Source of the DNA: Maricaulis sp.
Lineage (GTDB): Bacteria > Pseudomonadota > Alphaproteobacteria > Caulobacterales > Maricaulaceae
Length of the DNA stretch: 64,000 nt
Direction of reading: 5' to 3'
NCBI RefSeq assembly: GCF_015665295.1
Contig: NZ_JADFAJ010000019.1
Location: forward strand, 1-64,000
Shown: in pieces, positions 15,755 through 24,719 of the stretch
Layout: every line of letters begins with the position of its first letter
Position numbering within the stretch: position 1 is the first letter of the stretch
Notes under the pieces: generated by a model
Seen by the model: only the letters and a program-made list of their open reading frames with translations
Told to the model about the DNA's origin: nothing
Databases searched by the model: none
Translations under genes and position numbers: made by a program

Positions 15755-16579
15755 ATGCACGTGCCTGACGAACGAGACATTGACCGCCACGCACCCGCAA
15801 GAGACGGCGATACGCCGCTCGATTCACTGTCCATCGCCGTGTTCGATGTTGATGCCCGGATTTTTCGGACAATGCGCGACCATTTCCTCAAGCCCGTGAC
15901 CGTCGCGACCGCCGGCATGTCGCGCGACTACTCGCGCTATCTGTCGCCGATCCGGGTCTTCATCGCCCTCTTCTCCTTCCAGTTCTTTGTCGCGGCCCTG
16001 TTCGGCACGCCGATCACGGCCACGATCGAGTCGATAACGGCGACGGACGCCGATCTGGATCCGCTGGCCTGGCTCGCCTCTGCCCGCATCGAGTTCGAGA
16101 CTCCGCTGACGCTCCAGATCATCGAGGACAAGCTGCGCGCCGTGCAGTCGATCACGCTGTGGCCGCTGACCGTGCTGGCCTCCCTGCCCTATCTGATCGC
16201 GCTAAAGCTCTACCGCCCTTCGACGCCGCTATGGGGGCATCTGCAGATCTACCTGGTCGCGACCAATGCCAGTTTCGTCGTGATGATCGCCCTCATGCCC
16301 CTGCACACATTGGGCGGCGCAGGCATGGCGACCGGCATGATGATCGCGCTGCTGGCCTTCTTCATCATCGCCGGCATGATGCTGGCCCATTTCTACGGCC
16401 GGTCGGTCGTCGCACTGGTCCTGCGACTGGCCGGGCTGGTTGCACTCCTGCCCGTCACCATGCTGATCACCACCATCGGCACCTTCCTCACGATTGACTG
16501 GGTGCTCGAGCACGAATTCGGCCTGGACCTCCTGGCGCTCCTCGCGCCGGACGCCTTCGCCGCAATGTCCTCACCATAA
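15755..16579 (+). CDS. DUF3667-like membrane protein (copy 1)
   Basis: 274 aa. The N-terminus has a soluble segment with TMRDHFLKPVTVATAGMSRD, then YLSPIRVFIALFSFQFFVAA, the hallmark arrangement of DUF3667-type proteins (F-L-x-P...Y-x-x-P-x-R-x). Four or five membrane segments follow between residues 68 and 255. GTG at 15761 has better spacing to CGGGGGA than the ATG at 15755, so the protein may be two residues shorter. The function is unknown. A second member lies two genes downstream, on the other side of an oxidoreductase. Confidence 0.72.
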   Translation: MHVPDERDIDRHAPARDGDTPLDSLSIAVFDVDARIFRTMRDHFLKPVTVATAGMSRDYSRYLSPIRVFIALFSFQFFVAALFGTPITATIESITATDADLDPLAWLASARIEFETPLTLQIIEDKLRAVQSITLWPLTVLASLPYLIALKLYRPSTPLWGHLQIYLVATNASFVVMIALMPLHTLGGAGMATGMMIALLAFFIIAGMMLAHFYGRSVVALVLRLAGLVALLPVTMLITTIGTFLTIDWVLEHEFGLDLLALLAPDAFAAMSSP

Positions 16580-16600
16580 GAAAGAAACGGGAGTTGGTAG

Positions 16601-17596
16601 ATGAAATCGCGTGAAGTCCACCTGAATGCCTATCTCAAGGGCGCGCCGGATCCGTCCTATTACAGCGTCGTCGAAACCGACCTCCCCGCACCGGGGCCGG
16701 GCGAAGTCCTGGTCCGCAATCTCTTCATCTCGGTCGACCCGTACATGCGCGGCCGGATGAGCGGCATCCGCACCTATATCGGGCCGTTCGAGCTGGGCAA
16801 GGTGATGGAGGGCGGCGCGGTCGGCGAAGTCGTCGAGAGCAATTTCGACGGGCTGAAGCCGGGCGATCATGTCTCTTCCATGTTCGGCTGGCGCGAAGCC
16901 TATGTGGCACCGGGTCAGGCGCTGACCAGGATCGATACCAGCCAGCTGCCACCGCAGGCTTTCCTGGGCATTGCCGGCATGCCGGGCCTGACCGCCTATG
17001 TCGGCATCAAGCGCATGATCGACCTGCAGCCGGGTGAAACCCTGTGGATGTCCGGCGGCGCCGGCGCGGTCGGCACATCCGGCATCCAGTTCGCCAAGGC
17101 CATGGGCGCCACCGTGGTCGCCACGGCGGGCGGACCGGAAAAATGCGCCTTCGTCAAATCGCTCGGAGCCGACCATGTGGTTGACTACAAGGCCACCGAC
17201 GATCTGACCGCCGCAATCGCGGAAGTCGCCCCGAACGGCGTCGACGGCTATTTCGAGAATATCGGCGGGACGCACTTCACGGCGGCCCTCAACTCGCTTC
17301 GCCCCAAGGGGCGGATGGCGGCGTGTGGCATGATCCAGCGCTATAACGACACCAGCACGGCCACCCTGCCCGACAACCTCACCCAGATCGTCGGCAAGTC
17401 GCTGACCATTCGCGGCTTCATCGTCTCGGACCATGCCGACATGTTCGGCGATTTCGTGACGGATCTGGGAGCCTGGATGGCGGCTGGCAAGATCAAGCCG
17501 GCCGAGACCATCATGGACGGGATCGAAAACGCGCCCGCCGCCTTCTCCGGCCTTTTCACCGGTCGGAACACCGGCAAGATGCTGGTCAGGATCTGA
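16601..17596 (+). CDS. NADP-dependent zinc-free medium-chain oxidoreductase (PTGR/CurA type)
   Basis: 331 aa, full family length, with GGGAG upstream of the start. The N-terminus has EVLVRNLFISVDPYMRGRMS, the hallmark of leukotriene B4 12-hydroxydehydrogenase/prostaglandin reductase-like and CurA/YncB reductases. The nucleotide-binding motif is SGGAGAVGTSG near residues 149-159. The zinc ligands of alcohol dehydrogenases are absent. Such enzymes reduce the double bond of alpha,beta-unsaturated carbonyls with NADPH. The gene is coupled to the following membrane protein (TGATG), so the two flanking DUF3667-like genes and this enzyme probably form one transcript. Confidence 0.88.
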   Translation: MKSREVHLNAYLKGAPDPSYYSVVETDLPAPGPGEVLVRNLFISVDPYMRGRMSGIRTYIGPFELGKVMEGGAVGEVVESNFDGLKPGDHVSSMFGWREAYVAPGQALTRIDTSQLPPQAFLGIAGMPGLTAYVGIKRMIDLQPGETLWMSGGAGAVGTSGIQFAKAMGATVVATAGGPEKCAFVKSLGADHVVDYKATDDLTAAIAEVAPNGVDGYFENIGGTHFTAALNSLRPKGRMAACGMIQRYNDTSTATLPDNLTQIVGKSLTIRGFIVSDHADMFGDFVTDLGAWMAAGKIKPAETIMDGIENAPAAFSGLFTGRNTGKMLVRI

Positions 17597-18330
17597 TGAC
17601 GGACGGGGCGCAGGAAGGGGATCGCAAGGAAGAGCGCGTCCTCGAGGACGTGCTCGACGAGGTGCTGAGCTTCAATTTTCGGAGCCTGCGCACCTTGCGC
17701 GACATTTTCCTCCGCCCCGCCGACATTGCCCGCGCATTTCTCGCGGGCGACCGCAACACCTATACCCCGACCATGCGGGTCTGGTTTGGCGTCCTGACCT
17801 GGATGTTTGTCCTGTCGATGGTCTGGGGCGGCTGGGGCGAGGTGATCTGGCGGGCATCGGCGGACGGCGCAGCCTTTGGCGAGGCCCTGCGCGAGGGACG
17901 CCGTGACATCGACGCCGTACGCGACGCGATCTCGACCATGGCCGCCCTGCTCTATGTGCCGATCGAAGCGCTGCTCATCCTTCCCGGCATTCTGGTACTG
18001 CGGGCCATGCGCAACACCGTCAGCCGCATGCAGGCGACGCAATGCTATTTCATTCCGGTGACCGCCAGCGCCGTCTCCAGCACCCTCATCCTTGTCGCAT
18101 CAACCTATTGGTCCGGCATCCTGCAATGGGGGATGGCGCTTGATATGGCCGTTTTCATGCTGGTCGCCGCCGCGGTGATCCGGACGGGTTTTGCGGACGG
18201 CTGGCCGGCGACGATCGTCAAGACCGTCATCCTGACCATTGTCGTGTTTGTGCTCTCGATAATCGCCCGTTTTGCCACCCTGCTGATCAGCATATTCTGG
18301 GCGCTTGACCAGGTCCCGCCTGCGGCCTGA
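17596..18330 (+). CDS. DUF3667-like membrane protein (copy 2)
   Basis: 244 aa. A charged N-terminus is followed by FNFRSLRTLRDIFLRPADIARAF and YTPTMRVWFGVLTWMFVLSM, the same order as in the protein at 15755. About five membrane segments then run to residue 235. It starts at the TGATG overlap with the oxidoreductase gene and ends 6 bases from a convergent small gene. Identity to copy 1 is low by eye, so the two are old paralogues rather than a recent duplication. Function unknown. Confidence 0.72.
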   Translation: MTDGAQEGDRKEERVLEDVLDEVLSFNFRSLRTLRDIFLRPADIARAFLAGDRNTYTPTMRVWFGVLTWMFVLSMVWGGWGEVIWRASADGAAFGEALREGRRDIDAVRDAISTMAALLYVPIEALLILPGILVLRAMRNTVSRMQATQCYFIPVTASAVSSTLILVASTYWSGILQWGMALDMAVFMLVAAAVIRTGFADGWPATIVKTVILTIVVFVLSIIARFATLLISIFWALDQVPPAA

Positions 18331-18336
18331 ACCGGA

Positions 18337-18543
18337 TCAGCGCCGGGTCAGGCGACCGAGCGTCCAGCCGGCCGCAATAGCAGCAAAAACAGGCGACCAG
18401 GTTTCCCCCGCACCTGCGAGAAAGGCGAGCACGTAAGCGCCCAAACCTGCTGCAAGTGCGAACGGGAGCATGCGAATCGGGCGATTCGTGATCGGTGCGT
18501 TATGGTTCGGTTCACCCTGATACATGCTGCGCAATGTACGCAA
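18337..18543 (-). CDS. possible small membrane protein
   Basis: Up to 68 aa. The C-terminal part has two hydrophobic stretches (MLPFALAAGLGAYVLAFLAG and WSPVFAAIAAGWTLGRL). The start is unclear: internal ATG codons at 18522 and 18471 would give 61 or 44 residues. There is no clear ribosome site and no recognised family. It is kept because it fills an otherwise empty gap with a plausible membrane protein, but it could be a chance frame. Confidence 0.4.
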   Translation of the reverse strand: MRTLRSMYQGEPNHNAPITNRPIRMLPFALAAGLGAYVLAFLAGAGETWSPVFAAIAAGWTLGRLTRR

Positions 18544-18729
18544 TTTGGGGGCCGAACTGTGAAAAACCGTGATTTACCGGGAAAATTACAGCGATTTGGC
18601 CCGGATTCGCCTGTTGCAGCTTGCAATGGCAGGCAGTTCTTGGCCTTGATGGACCGTCAACGAACACGCGGCAGCCGGACGGATACGATGACCGTACTTG
18701 CCGGACCGCGAACAACTGGGGGGAACCCT

Positions 18730-18996
18730 ATGAACAAGTCTGATCTCGCCAAGTCTGTCTCCGAAAAGACCGGCCTGTCCCGCGCCCAAGCGGGTGAAGC
18801 TGTTGATGCCGCCATCGACGCCATCGTCGGTTCGGTGAAGGGCAATGACAGCGTCCAGATCGCTGGCTTCGGCACCTTCTATGCGAAGCACCGTGAAGCC
18901 CGTGAAGTGCGCAATCCGCGCACCGGCGAAACGATGATGTCGAAGGCTCGCACGCAGGCGGCATTCCGCCCGGCGGCCGCCCTGAAGGACATCTAG
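18730..18996 (+). CDS. HU-family DNA-binding protein
   Basis: 88 aa, the standard HU length. It starts MNKSDLAKSVSEKTGLSRAQ and has the DNA-binding arm GFGTFYAKHREAREVRNPRT, then AAFRPAAALKD. HU dimers bend and compact DNA. The GGGGGGAACC stretch is a good ribosome site directly before the ATG. The gene is monocistronic with a perfect rho-independent terminator 28 bases downstream. The 186-bp upstream region (18544-18729) presumably carries its promoter; I could not choose a -10/-35 pair. Confidence 0.94.
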   Translation: MNKSDLAKSVSEKTGLSRAQAGEAVDAAIDAIVGSVKGNDSVQIAGFGTFYAKHREAREVRNPRTGETMMSKARTQAAFRPAAALKDI

Positions 18997-19024
18997 TCAG
19001 TCCAACGGGTTCTGATTACGCGAA

Positions 19025-19057
19025 ACGCCGTCCGGATCACTCCGGACGGCGTTTTTT
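19025..19057 (+). terminator. rho-independent terminator after HU gene
   Basis: A perfect 12-base stem ACGCCGTCCGGA/TCCGGACGGCGT with a TCAC loop, followed by TTTTTT. It lies 28 bases after the HU stop. The stem is symmetric but the T tract is only on the plus strand. Confidence 0.92.
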
Positions 19058-19067
19058 GTTTGGGTTT

Positions 19068-19220
19068 CTTCCCCACATCGTGGGGAAGTGGGCCGATGCA
19101 CAGCACCGGGTCGATGGGGCGGCGCGCAGCGCCGAATTGTTTCGGGCCGGCATCAGGCATTCCGCCGCTGACACCGCGGCCCCTCCCCCGCTTCGCGAGT
19201 CCCCCTCCCCATTGGCATGG
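19068..19220 (+). repeat. dispersed intergenic repeat, family A copy 1
   Basis: It opens with a hairpin of arms CTTCCCCAC and GTGGGGAAG around ATC (19068-19088) and continues TGGGCCG..., then ATGGGGCGGCGC-N2-CAGCGCCG, and CCCTCCCCCGCTTCGCG. The same order appears on the opposite strand at 34985-35122. It lies between the HU terminator and the end of the DAHP synthase gene. A conceptual translation (FLPHIVGKWAxAxxR) is a recurrent spurious protein, not a gene. Confidence 0.7.
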
Positions 19221-19235
19221 CGAGGACGGCAGCCT

Positions 19236-20606
19236 CTAGGCCGCGTTGGCGGCCGAGTTGTTGCCGCGCACGCGCTTGAGGCTCTCGGCAATGCGGAAGG
19301 CCATGTCGAGCGCCTGGTCGGCATTGAGACGCGGATCGCAATGGGTGTGATAGCGCGCCGCCAGATCGGCCTCGGTGACCGTCTTGGCACCACCGACACA
19401 TTCGGTGACGTCGCGGCCGGTCATCTCGAAATGCACACCGCCGGGATAGGCGCCCTCGGCATAGAGCACATCCATGAATCTCTCGAGCTCCAGCAGGATT
19501 CGGTCGAAGTCACGGGTCTTGTAGCCATTGCTGGTCTTGTGCGTATTGCCGTGCATCGGATCGGACGACCAGACCACATGGCGGCCGGCCTTGGTCACAG
19601 CCGCGGCCAGCGCCGGCAGGTTCTTGCCGACATTGTCTGCCCCCATGCGCACGATGAGCACCAGGCGGCCGGCCTCATTGTCCGGATTGAGCGCGTCGAT
19701 CAGCGACAGAAGCTCATCCGGCTGCATGGTCGGGCCGCACTTGACGCCAACCGGGTTGGAAATGCCGCGGGCGTATTCGACATGCGCGCCGTCGAGCTGG
19801 CGGGTCCGTTCACCGGTCCAGATCATGTGAGCGGAGGTGGCATACCACTGGCCCGTATTGGGATCACGGCGGGTCAGCGCCTGCTCGAAGGGCAGGTGCA
19901 GGGCTTCGTGGCTGGTGAAGAAATCGACCGCTTCCAGGGAGGGCGCGCTGTCGCGACCGATGCCGCAGGCCTTCATGAAGGCCAGCGCTTCGGAAATGCG
20001 CGTCGCGGTCTCGGCATAGCGTTCCGCCGCCGGACTGTCGCTGACGAAGTCCTGGGTCCACTGGTGGACATTGTGCAGATCGGCATAACCGCCGGACGCA
20101 AAGGCGCGCAGCAGGTTCAGCGTCGAGGCCGACTGATCATAGGAGCGGATCAGGCGCTGCGGATCCGGTTCGCGGGCCTCGGGTGTGAAATCGGGGCCGT
20201 TGACGCTGTCACCGCGATAACTCGGCAGGGTCACCCCGTCGATCGTTTCGGTATCAGACGAGCGCGGCTTGGCGAACTGGCCGGCGATCCGGCCAACCTT
20301 CACGATCGGCTTGGAAGCGGCGAAGGTCATCACCACCGCCATCTGCAGCAGGACACGGAAAGTGTCGCGCACGCCCTCGGTCGAGAACTCCTTGAAACTC
20401 TCCGCGCAATCGCCGCCCTGCAACAGAAAGGCCTTGCCCGCACTGACATCGGCCAGCTGGCGGCGCAGGCGCCGCGCCTCGCCGGCAAAGACGAGCGCCG
20501 GACGGGCGGAAAGCTCCTCGATCACCGCCTCCAGCTTGGCTGCATCCTTGTAGGTGGGCATCTGGCTGACGGGTTTTTCGCGCCAGGATTGGGGAGACCA
20601 GGTCAT
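19236..20606 (-). CDS. class II 3-deoxy-7-phosphoheptulonate (DAHP) synthase
   Basis: 456 aa, plant/mycobacterial-type enzyme that joins phosphoenolpyruvate and erythrose 4-phosphate in the first step of the shikimate pathway. It begins [20 protein letters not shown], as class II enzymes do. It has [12 protein letters not shown], then [11 protein letters not shown] and [18 protein letters not shown] with metal-binding residues. It is the last gene of the glmU-to-DAHP-synthase operon, starting 1 base after the gor stop. A repeat and the HU terminator lie downstream. Confidence 0.93.
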   Translation of the reverse strand: MTWSPQSWREKPVSQMPTYKDAAKLEAVIEELSARPALVFAGEARRLRRQLADVSAGKAFLLQGGDCAESFKEFSTEGVRDTFRVLLQMAVVMTFAASKPIVKVGRIAGQFAKPRSSDTETIDGVTLPSYRGDSVNGPDFTPEAREPDPQRLIRSYDQSASTLNLLRAFASGGYADLHNVHQWTQDFVSDSPAAERYAETATRISEALAFMKACGIGRDSAPSLEAVDFFTSHEALHLPFEQALTRRDPNTGQWYATSAHMIWTGERTRQLDGAHVEYARGISNPVGVKCGPTMQPDELLSLIDALNPDNEAGRLVLIVRMGADNVGKNLPALAAAVTKAGRHVVWSSDPMHGNTHKTSNGYKTRDFDRILLELERFMDVLYAEGAYPGGVHFEMTGRDVTECVGGAKTVTEADLAARYHTHCDPRLNADQALDMAFRIAESLKRVRGNNSAANAA

Positions 20607-20607
20607 G

Positions 20608-21996
20608 TTACTCTGCTGCTTTCAACTCCGGTGGCGTCCATTTTTCCTTCATGGTCACCAACTCTTCCGCACTGGTCGGATGCACGGCACAGGCCGCATC
20701 ATACTGATCCTTGGTCAGGCCCGCCTTCACGGCGATCCCGGCCAGCTGGATCATTTCAGGCGCATCCGGCCCGACAATATGCACGCCCAGCACCCGCTCT
20801 GTCTCCCCGTCGACGACGAGTTTCATCAACATCCGCGAGGCATCGGACGTGAGGGATAGTTTCATAGGCCGGAACGAGGTCTTGTAAACATCAACCTGTG
20901 CATATTTTTTGCGCGCATCGACCTCGGAGAGACCAACAGAGCCAACCGGCGGCTGTGTAAACACTGCTGACGCAATGTCTTCGTGGTCATAGGCTGTCGG
21001 CTTGCCGCCGAACACGGTCGCGGCAAAGGCCGCCCCCTCGCGGATCGCCACCGGGGTCAGATTGACCCGGTTGGTCACATCACCCACCGCATAGACATTG
21101 TCCGCGGTGGTTTTCGAATAGGCATCGACCTTGACGGCCCCCTTCGGGTCCAGCGCCACGCCGGCCTTCTCAACCCCGAGCCCGTCGACATGCGGATTGC
21201 GGCCGATCGCATACATGACGACATCGGTATCGATGTGATGGCCATTGTCGAGATGGACCCGCTTGCGGCCATTCTCCAGCGCCTCGATCCGCTCGAAGAC
21301 CGAATGCGTGATCACCCGCACGCCCGAGCGCACCAGCTCTTCATGGACATGGCTGCGCACATCATCGTCAAAGCCGCGCAGCACGGTGTCGCCGCGATAG
21401 ACCTGGCAGACCTCCGAGCCCATGCCGGCGAAGATCTGGGCGAATTCACAGGCAATATAGCCGCCACCGGCGATGACGACATGTTTGGGCAGCGCCTCGA
21501 GGTGGAAGGCTTCGTTCGAGGTAATGCCCAGCCCGGCGCCCTCGATCTCGGGCACATAGGGCGTGCCACCAACCGCGACCAGGATCTTGTCAGCCGTGAC
21601 GGTCTTGCCGGACTTCACCAGGCGAAGCGTGTGTGCATCCTCGAACACCGCCCGGTCCTCGATGATCTCGACGCCGGAATTGTTGAGATTGCGCATGTAG
21701 ATGCCGGACAGGCGGTCGATCTCGGCATCCTTGGCATTGATCAGCTTTTCCCAGCTGAACGTGGTCTCGCCGACCGACCAGCCATAGCTCTCGGCCAGCT
21801 TGAACGTCTTGGCGAACTCACTGGCATAGACCAGCAGCTTCTTGGGCACGCAGCCGCGGATCACACAGGTCCCGCCGACCCGATACTCCTCGGCCACGGC
21901 GACACGCGCCGCGCCATGCTGTTTGGCCATCCGGGCCGCGCGCACGCCGCCGGAACCGGCGCCGATGACGAAGAGATCATAGTCGTATTGGGTCAT
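20608..21996 (-). CDS. gor: glutathione-disulfide reductase
   Basis: 462 aa from the ATG at 21996 (GAAGGA just upstream); a longer frame into the preceding gap is not used. It is an FAD flavoenzyme that reduces oxidised glutathione with NADPH. FAD motif GAGSGG is at residues 12-17 and the redox disulfide is Cys44/Cys49 in [13 protein letters not shown]. An NADPH-binding [13 protein letters not shown] follows, and the C-terminal [13 protein letters not shown] carries the active-site His. The lack of mercuric or lipoamide features and the GCVPKK spacing favour glutathione reductase. Fifth gene of a six-gene minus-strand operon. Confidence 0.92.
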   Translation of the reverse strand: MTQYDYDLFVIGAGSGGVRAARMAKQHGAARVAVAEEYRVGGTCVIRGCVPKKLLVYASEFAKTFKLAESYGWSVGETTFSWEKLINAKDAEIDRLSGIYMRNLNNSGVEIIEDRAVFEDAHTLRLVKSGKTVTADKILVAVGGTPYVPEIEGAGLGITSNEAFHLEALPKHVVIAGGGYIACEFAQIFAGMGSEVCQVYRGDTVLRGFDDDVRSHVHEELVRSGVRVITHSVFERIEALENGRKRVHLDNGHHIDTDVVMYAIGRNPHVDGLGVEKAGVALDPKGAVKVDAYSKTTADNVYAVGDVTNRVNLTPVAIREGAAFAATVFGGKPTAYDHEDIASAVFTQPPVGSVGLSEVDARKKYAQVDVYKTSFRPMKLSLTSDASRMLMKLVVDGETERVLGVHIVGPDAPEMIQLAGIAVKAGLTKDQYDAACAVHPTSAEELVTMKEKWTPPELKAAE

Positions 21997-22042
21997 GTCA
22001 TGTCCTTCGGGATTGGCCGGCCAGGCACGGATGTGGCGGGGT

Positions 22043-22525
22043 CTACTGGAAGATCGCCTGCAAGCGTCCGATATTGTTCTGCACCGCCTGGCCGCCCAGC
22101 ATTTCACCGATCTGCGCGAGCTCCCCGGTTATGCCGGGCATTTCCGACGCCAGCTTCCGGCCGACCGGCGTTTGGTAGAAGGCGAGAATCTCGACCAGCT
22201 CGGCTTCGGTGAAGCGGCTCGCATAGACATTGCTCGAAACCTCAACGACATCCGGATAGGTCGACATCATGATCTCGAGCATGATGTCCATGGCTTCGTC
22301 GAGTTGGGCATCGGTCGCGCCGGGTATGCTGACCGCAAAATTCTGGCGCGCCAGTGGCAGGCTGGTTTCCAGCGCAATCCGGTAGACGTCTTCAGAGGTC
22401 GAGGCCTCGACAATCTGCCGCGCAAGTTCGACGCGTCGCGTGGCGTCGGCGTCCTGCGCCTCCACCGGCGGCAACGACACAATAAGGAAAACGGCGCTCA
22501 GGGCGCCAATGAGAAATCGCGTCAT
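22043..22525 (-). CDS. periplasmic DUF2059 protein
   Basis: 160 aa with a clear signal peptide (MTRFLIGALSAVFLIVSLPP then VEAQD). The mature part is helical, with RFTEAELVEILAFYQTPVGRK, the DUF2059 signature in which a phenylalanine/tyrosine-rich helix precedes the G-R/K-K. The family has no settled function. It is placed between rpiA (11 bases upstream) and gor (46 bases downstream), so it is probably co-transcribed with them. It looks intact. Confidence 0.86.
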   Translation of the reverse strand: MTRFLIGALSAVFLIVSLPPVEAQDADATRRVELARQIVEASTSEDVYRIALETSLPLARQNFAVSIPGATDAQLDEAMDIMLEIMMSTYPDVVEVSSNVYASRFTEAELVEILAFYQTPVGRKLASEMPGITGELAQIGEMLGGQAVQNNIGRLQAIFQ

Positions 22526-22536
22526 GGTCTTTTCCC

Positions 22537-23238
22537 CTAAAGCTCCATCACCCGGGCTTCACCGTCCTCGCCGACGATGACCACGCGGGCCAGATCAATG
22601 AACAAACCGTGTTCGACCATGCCCGGAATGGCTTTCAGCGCCTGGTCGACAGCCCGGGCATCCGGGATGGCTTCGCAGGCCGCGTCGAGAATGTAGTGAC
22701 CGCCATCGGTGACAAGCGGCTCCAGCCCGTCGCCCTTGCGACGCAGCTGGACATCGGGTGATTTCACCCCCGCCTTGCGCAGCGCGTCATAGACATGGCC
22801 CGCCGTCAGCGAGAAACCGAAGCGGTCCACTTCGACCGGCAACGGGAATTTTCCCAGGGTTGAAACCAGCTTGGTCTCGTCGACCATGACGATCATGAGG
22901 TCCGAGGCGTGGGCAATGATCTTCTCGCGCAGAAGGCAGGCCCCGCCACCCTTGATCAGCTGAAAACGGCCATCGACCTCATCGGCTCCGTCGATGGTGA
23001 TGGCAATGCGATTGACGTGATCGACATCGATCAGCGGCACGCCATTCTCGACCGCCACCTCGGCCGTGCGCTGCGATGTCGGCACACCGCGCACATCAAG
23101 CCCGGCCTTCACCTTCTCGCCGAGCAGGCGCAGGAAGATTTCTGCCGTCGAGCCCGAGCCGAGGCCCAGCGTCATGCCGTTCTCGACATAGTCGAGCGCG
23201 GCTGCTGCGGCGCGGGCCTTCTGGCGCTCGGCACTCAT
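22537..23238 (-). CDS. rpiA: ribose-5-phosphate isomerase A
   Basis: 233 aa from the ATG at 23238, overlapping the preceding stop by 4 bases (ATGA). It interconverts ribose 5-phosphate and ribulose 5-phosphate. Motifs are GLGSGSTAEIF near residues 25-35, IDGADEVD with catalytic acidic residues, KGGGACLLREKI and VTDGGHYILDA, all classic RpiA. It supplies pentose phosphates; erythrose 4-phosphate from the same pathway feeds the DAHP synthase at the end of this operon, a plausible but unproven link. Confidence 0.95.
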   Translation of the reverse strand: MSAERQKARAAAAALDYVENGMTLGLGSGSTAEIFLRLLGEKVKAGLDVRGVPTSQRTAEVAVENGVPLIDVDHVNRIAITIDGADEVDGRFQLIKGGGACLLREKIIAHASDLMIVMVDETKLVSTLGKFPLPVEVDRFGFSLTAGHVYDALRKAGVKSPDVQLRRKGDGLEPLVTDGGHYILDAACEAIPDARAVDQALKAIPGMVEHGLFIDLARVVIVGEDGEARVMEL

Positions 23239-24719
23239 TGGTCGACCCCCCCCAGGAGCACGTATTTGAGTTCCGTGAACTCCTCGACGCCCCATTTGCC
23301 GCCTTCACGGCCGATGCCGCTTTCCTTGACGCCGCCAAACGGTGTCGAGGCCGCGCCGACCATCGGCGCATTGACGCCGATCATGCCATACTCGATGCCC
23401 TCGGTCAGACGATGCACCCGACCGACATCATTGGTGTAGATATAGGCGGCCAGGCCATAGGGGGTATCATTGGCGAGCCTGATGATGTCCGCTTCGGTCT
23501 CGGCGCGGTAGACCGAGGCCACCGGCCCGAAGATTTCCGAGCACGACACATCCATGGACGGGTCGCCGCCATCGATCAGGGTCGGGGCATAGAAGGAACC
23601 GCCCAGCTCCTCGGTCAGCGGCTTGCCGCCGGTGACGATGCGGGCCCCGGCCTCGCGGGCCTGGACGACCAGCTTGTCGACGCGGGCCACGGCATTCATG
23701 TGGATCAGCGGGCCGACATCCGTGTCGCTGGCAAACCCGTCACCGGCTTTCAGCTTCGAGATGCGCGCTTCCAGTGCCGCGACCAGTTTGTCGGCAATGG
23801 CCGGCTGGGCGATGATGCGGTTGGCCGAAACGCAGGTCTGGCCGGAGACGCGGAATTTCGAGGCGATCACGCCATCAGCCGCCTTCTCGATATCGGCATC
23901 GTCCATGACGATGAAAGGTGCATTGCCGCCCAGTTCGAGCGCAACGCGCTTCACGGTCGAGGCAGCCTGTTTCATCAGCAATTTGCCGACCGCCGTCGAG
24001 CCGGTGAAGCCGACCATGCGGACATCGTCCGAACCGGTCAGCACACCGCCAATGGCCGGCGCGTCGCCGCAGACGACGTTGAACACGCCATCGGGAATGC
24101 CGGCGCGCTTGGCCAGTTCGGCCAGGGCGAGAGCCGAGAGCGGGGTTTCCGGCGCCGGCTTGATCACCATGGTGCAGCCGGCGGCCAGGGCCGGGGCGCA
24201 TTTGCGCGTGATCATGGCATTGGGGAAGTTCCACGGCGTGATGCAGCCGACCACGCCGATCGGCTGGCGGATCGTCCAGCCGCGCGAGCCCGGAAAGGGC
24301 GTCGACAGGGTTTCGCCATGCACGCGCTTGGCTTCTTCCGCCGACCACTCGATGAAGGAGGCGCCATAGACAACCTCGCCCTGGGCCTCCTTGTTGACCT
24401 TGCCCATTTCCAGCGTGATCAGCGTGGCGAGGTCCTGCGTGTTCTCCAGGATCAGCTTGTGCCATTTCATCAGCACGGCGGCGCGCTGGAAGGGCGAGAC
24501 CTTTTTCCAGGTCTCGAAGGCGCGCTTCGCCGCCGCAACCGCCGTCCGGGCGCCGGCTTCGCCAACATCACCGACCGTGGCAATCACCGCATTGTTGGCC
24601 GGGTTGAGAATGTCCAGCCCGCCCTCACCGCTGACCCACTGGCCATCGATGAAACTGTCGGTCCGAAACAGGCTGGGATCGTTGAGACGCTCCGTCACAC
24701 TCATGTCTGGCACACTCAT
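23235..24719 (-). CDS. gabD: succinate-semialdehyde dehydrogenase (NAD(P)+)
   Basis: 494 aa aldehyde dehydrogenase that oxidises succinate semialdehyde to succinate. It has the N-terminal FRTDSFIDGQWV typical of GabD, the NAD site FTGSTAVGK, the catalytic Glu in ELGGNAPF and the Cys in SGQTCVSANR. A 15-bp tandem duplication at the 5' end provides two in-frame starts (ATG 24719 and ATG 24704). The first overlaps the glmU stop. Operon position is second. Related semialdehydes cannot be excluded as substrates. Confidence 0.88.
   Translation of the reverse strand: MSVPDMSVTERLNDPSLFRTDSFIDGQWVSGEGGLDILNPANNAVIATVGDVGEAGARTAVAAAKRAFETWKKVSPFQRAAVLMKWHKLILENTQDLATLITLEMGKVNKEAQGEVVYGASFIEWSAEEAKRVHGETLSTPFPGSRGWTIRQPIGVVGCITPWNFPNAMITRKCAPALAAGCTMVIKPAPETPLSALALAELAKRAGIPDGVFNVVCGDAPAIGGVLTGSDDVRMVGFTGSTAVGKLLMKQAASTVKRVALELGGNAPFIVMDDADIEKAADGVIASKFRVSGQTCVSANRIIAQPAIADKLVAALEARISKLKAGDGFASDTDVGPLIHMNAVARVDKLVVQAREAGARIVTGGKPLTEELGGSFYAPTLIDGGDPSMDVSCSEIFGPVASVYRAETEADIIRLANDTPYGLAAYIYTNDVGRVHRLTEGIEYGMIGVNAPMVGAASTPFGGVKESGIGREGGKWGVEEFTELKYVLLGGVDQ

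Noticed and set aside
13087-15768. 893-aa open frame on the plus strand
   Set aside because: It runs antisense to nadE and the Gfo/Idh gene, both with clear catalytic motifs. Its translation is Arg/Gly/His/Asp-rich without any domain, the usual mirror of GC-rich coding sequence.
18614-18626. TTGCA-GCT-TGCAA inverted repeat upstream of the HU gene
   Set aside because: The 5-bp arms are expected by chance at this length, and there is no other support for an operator.
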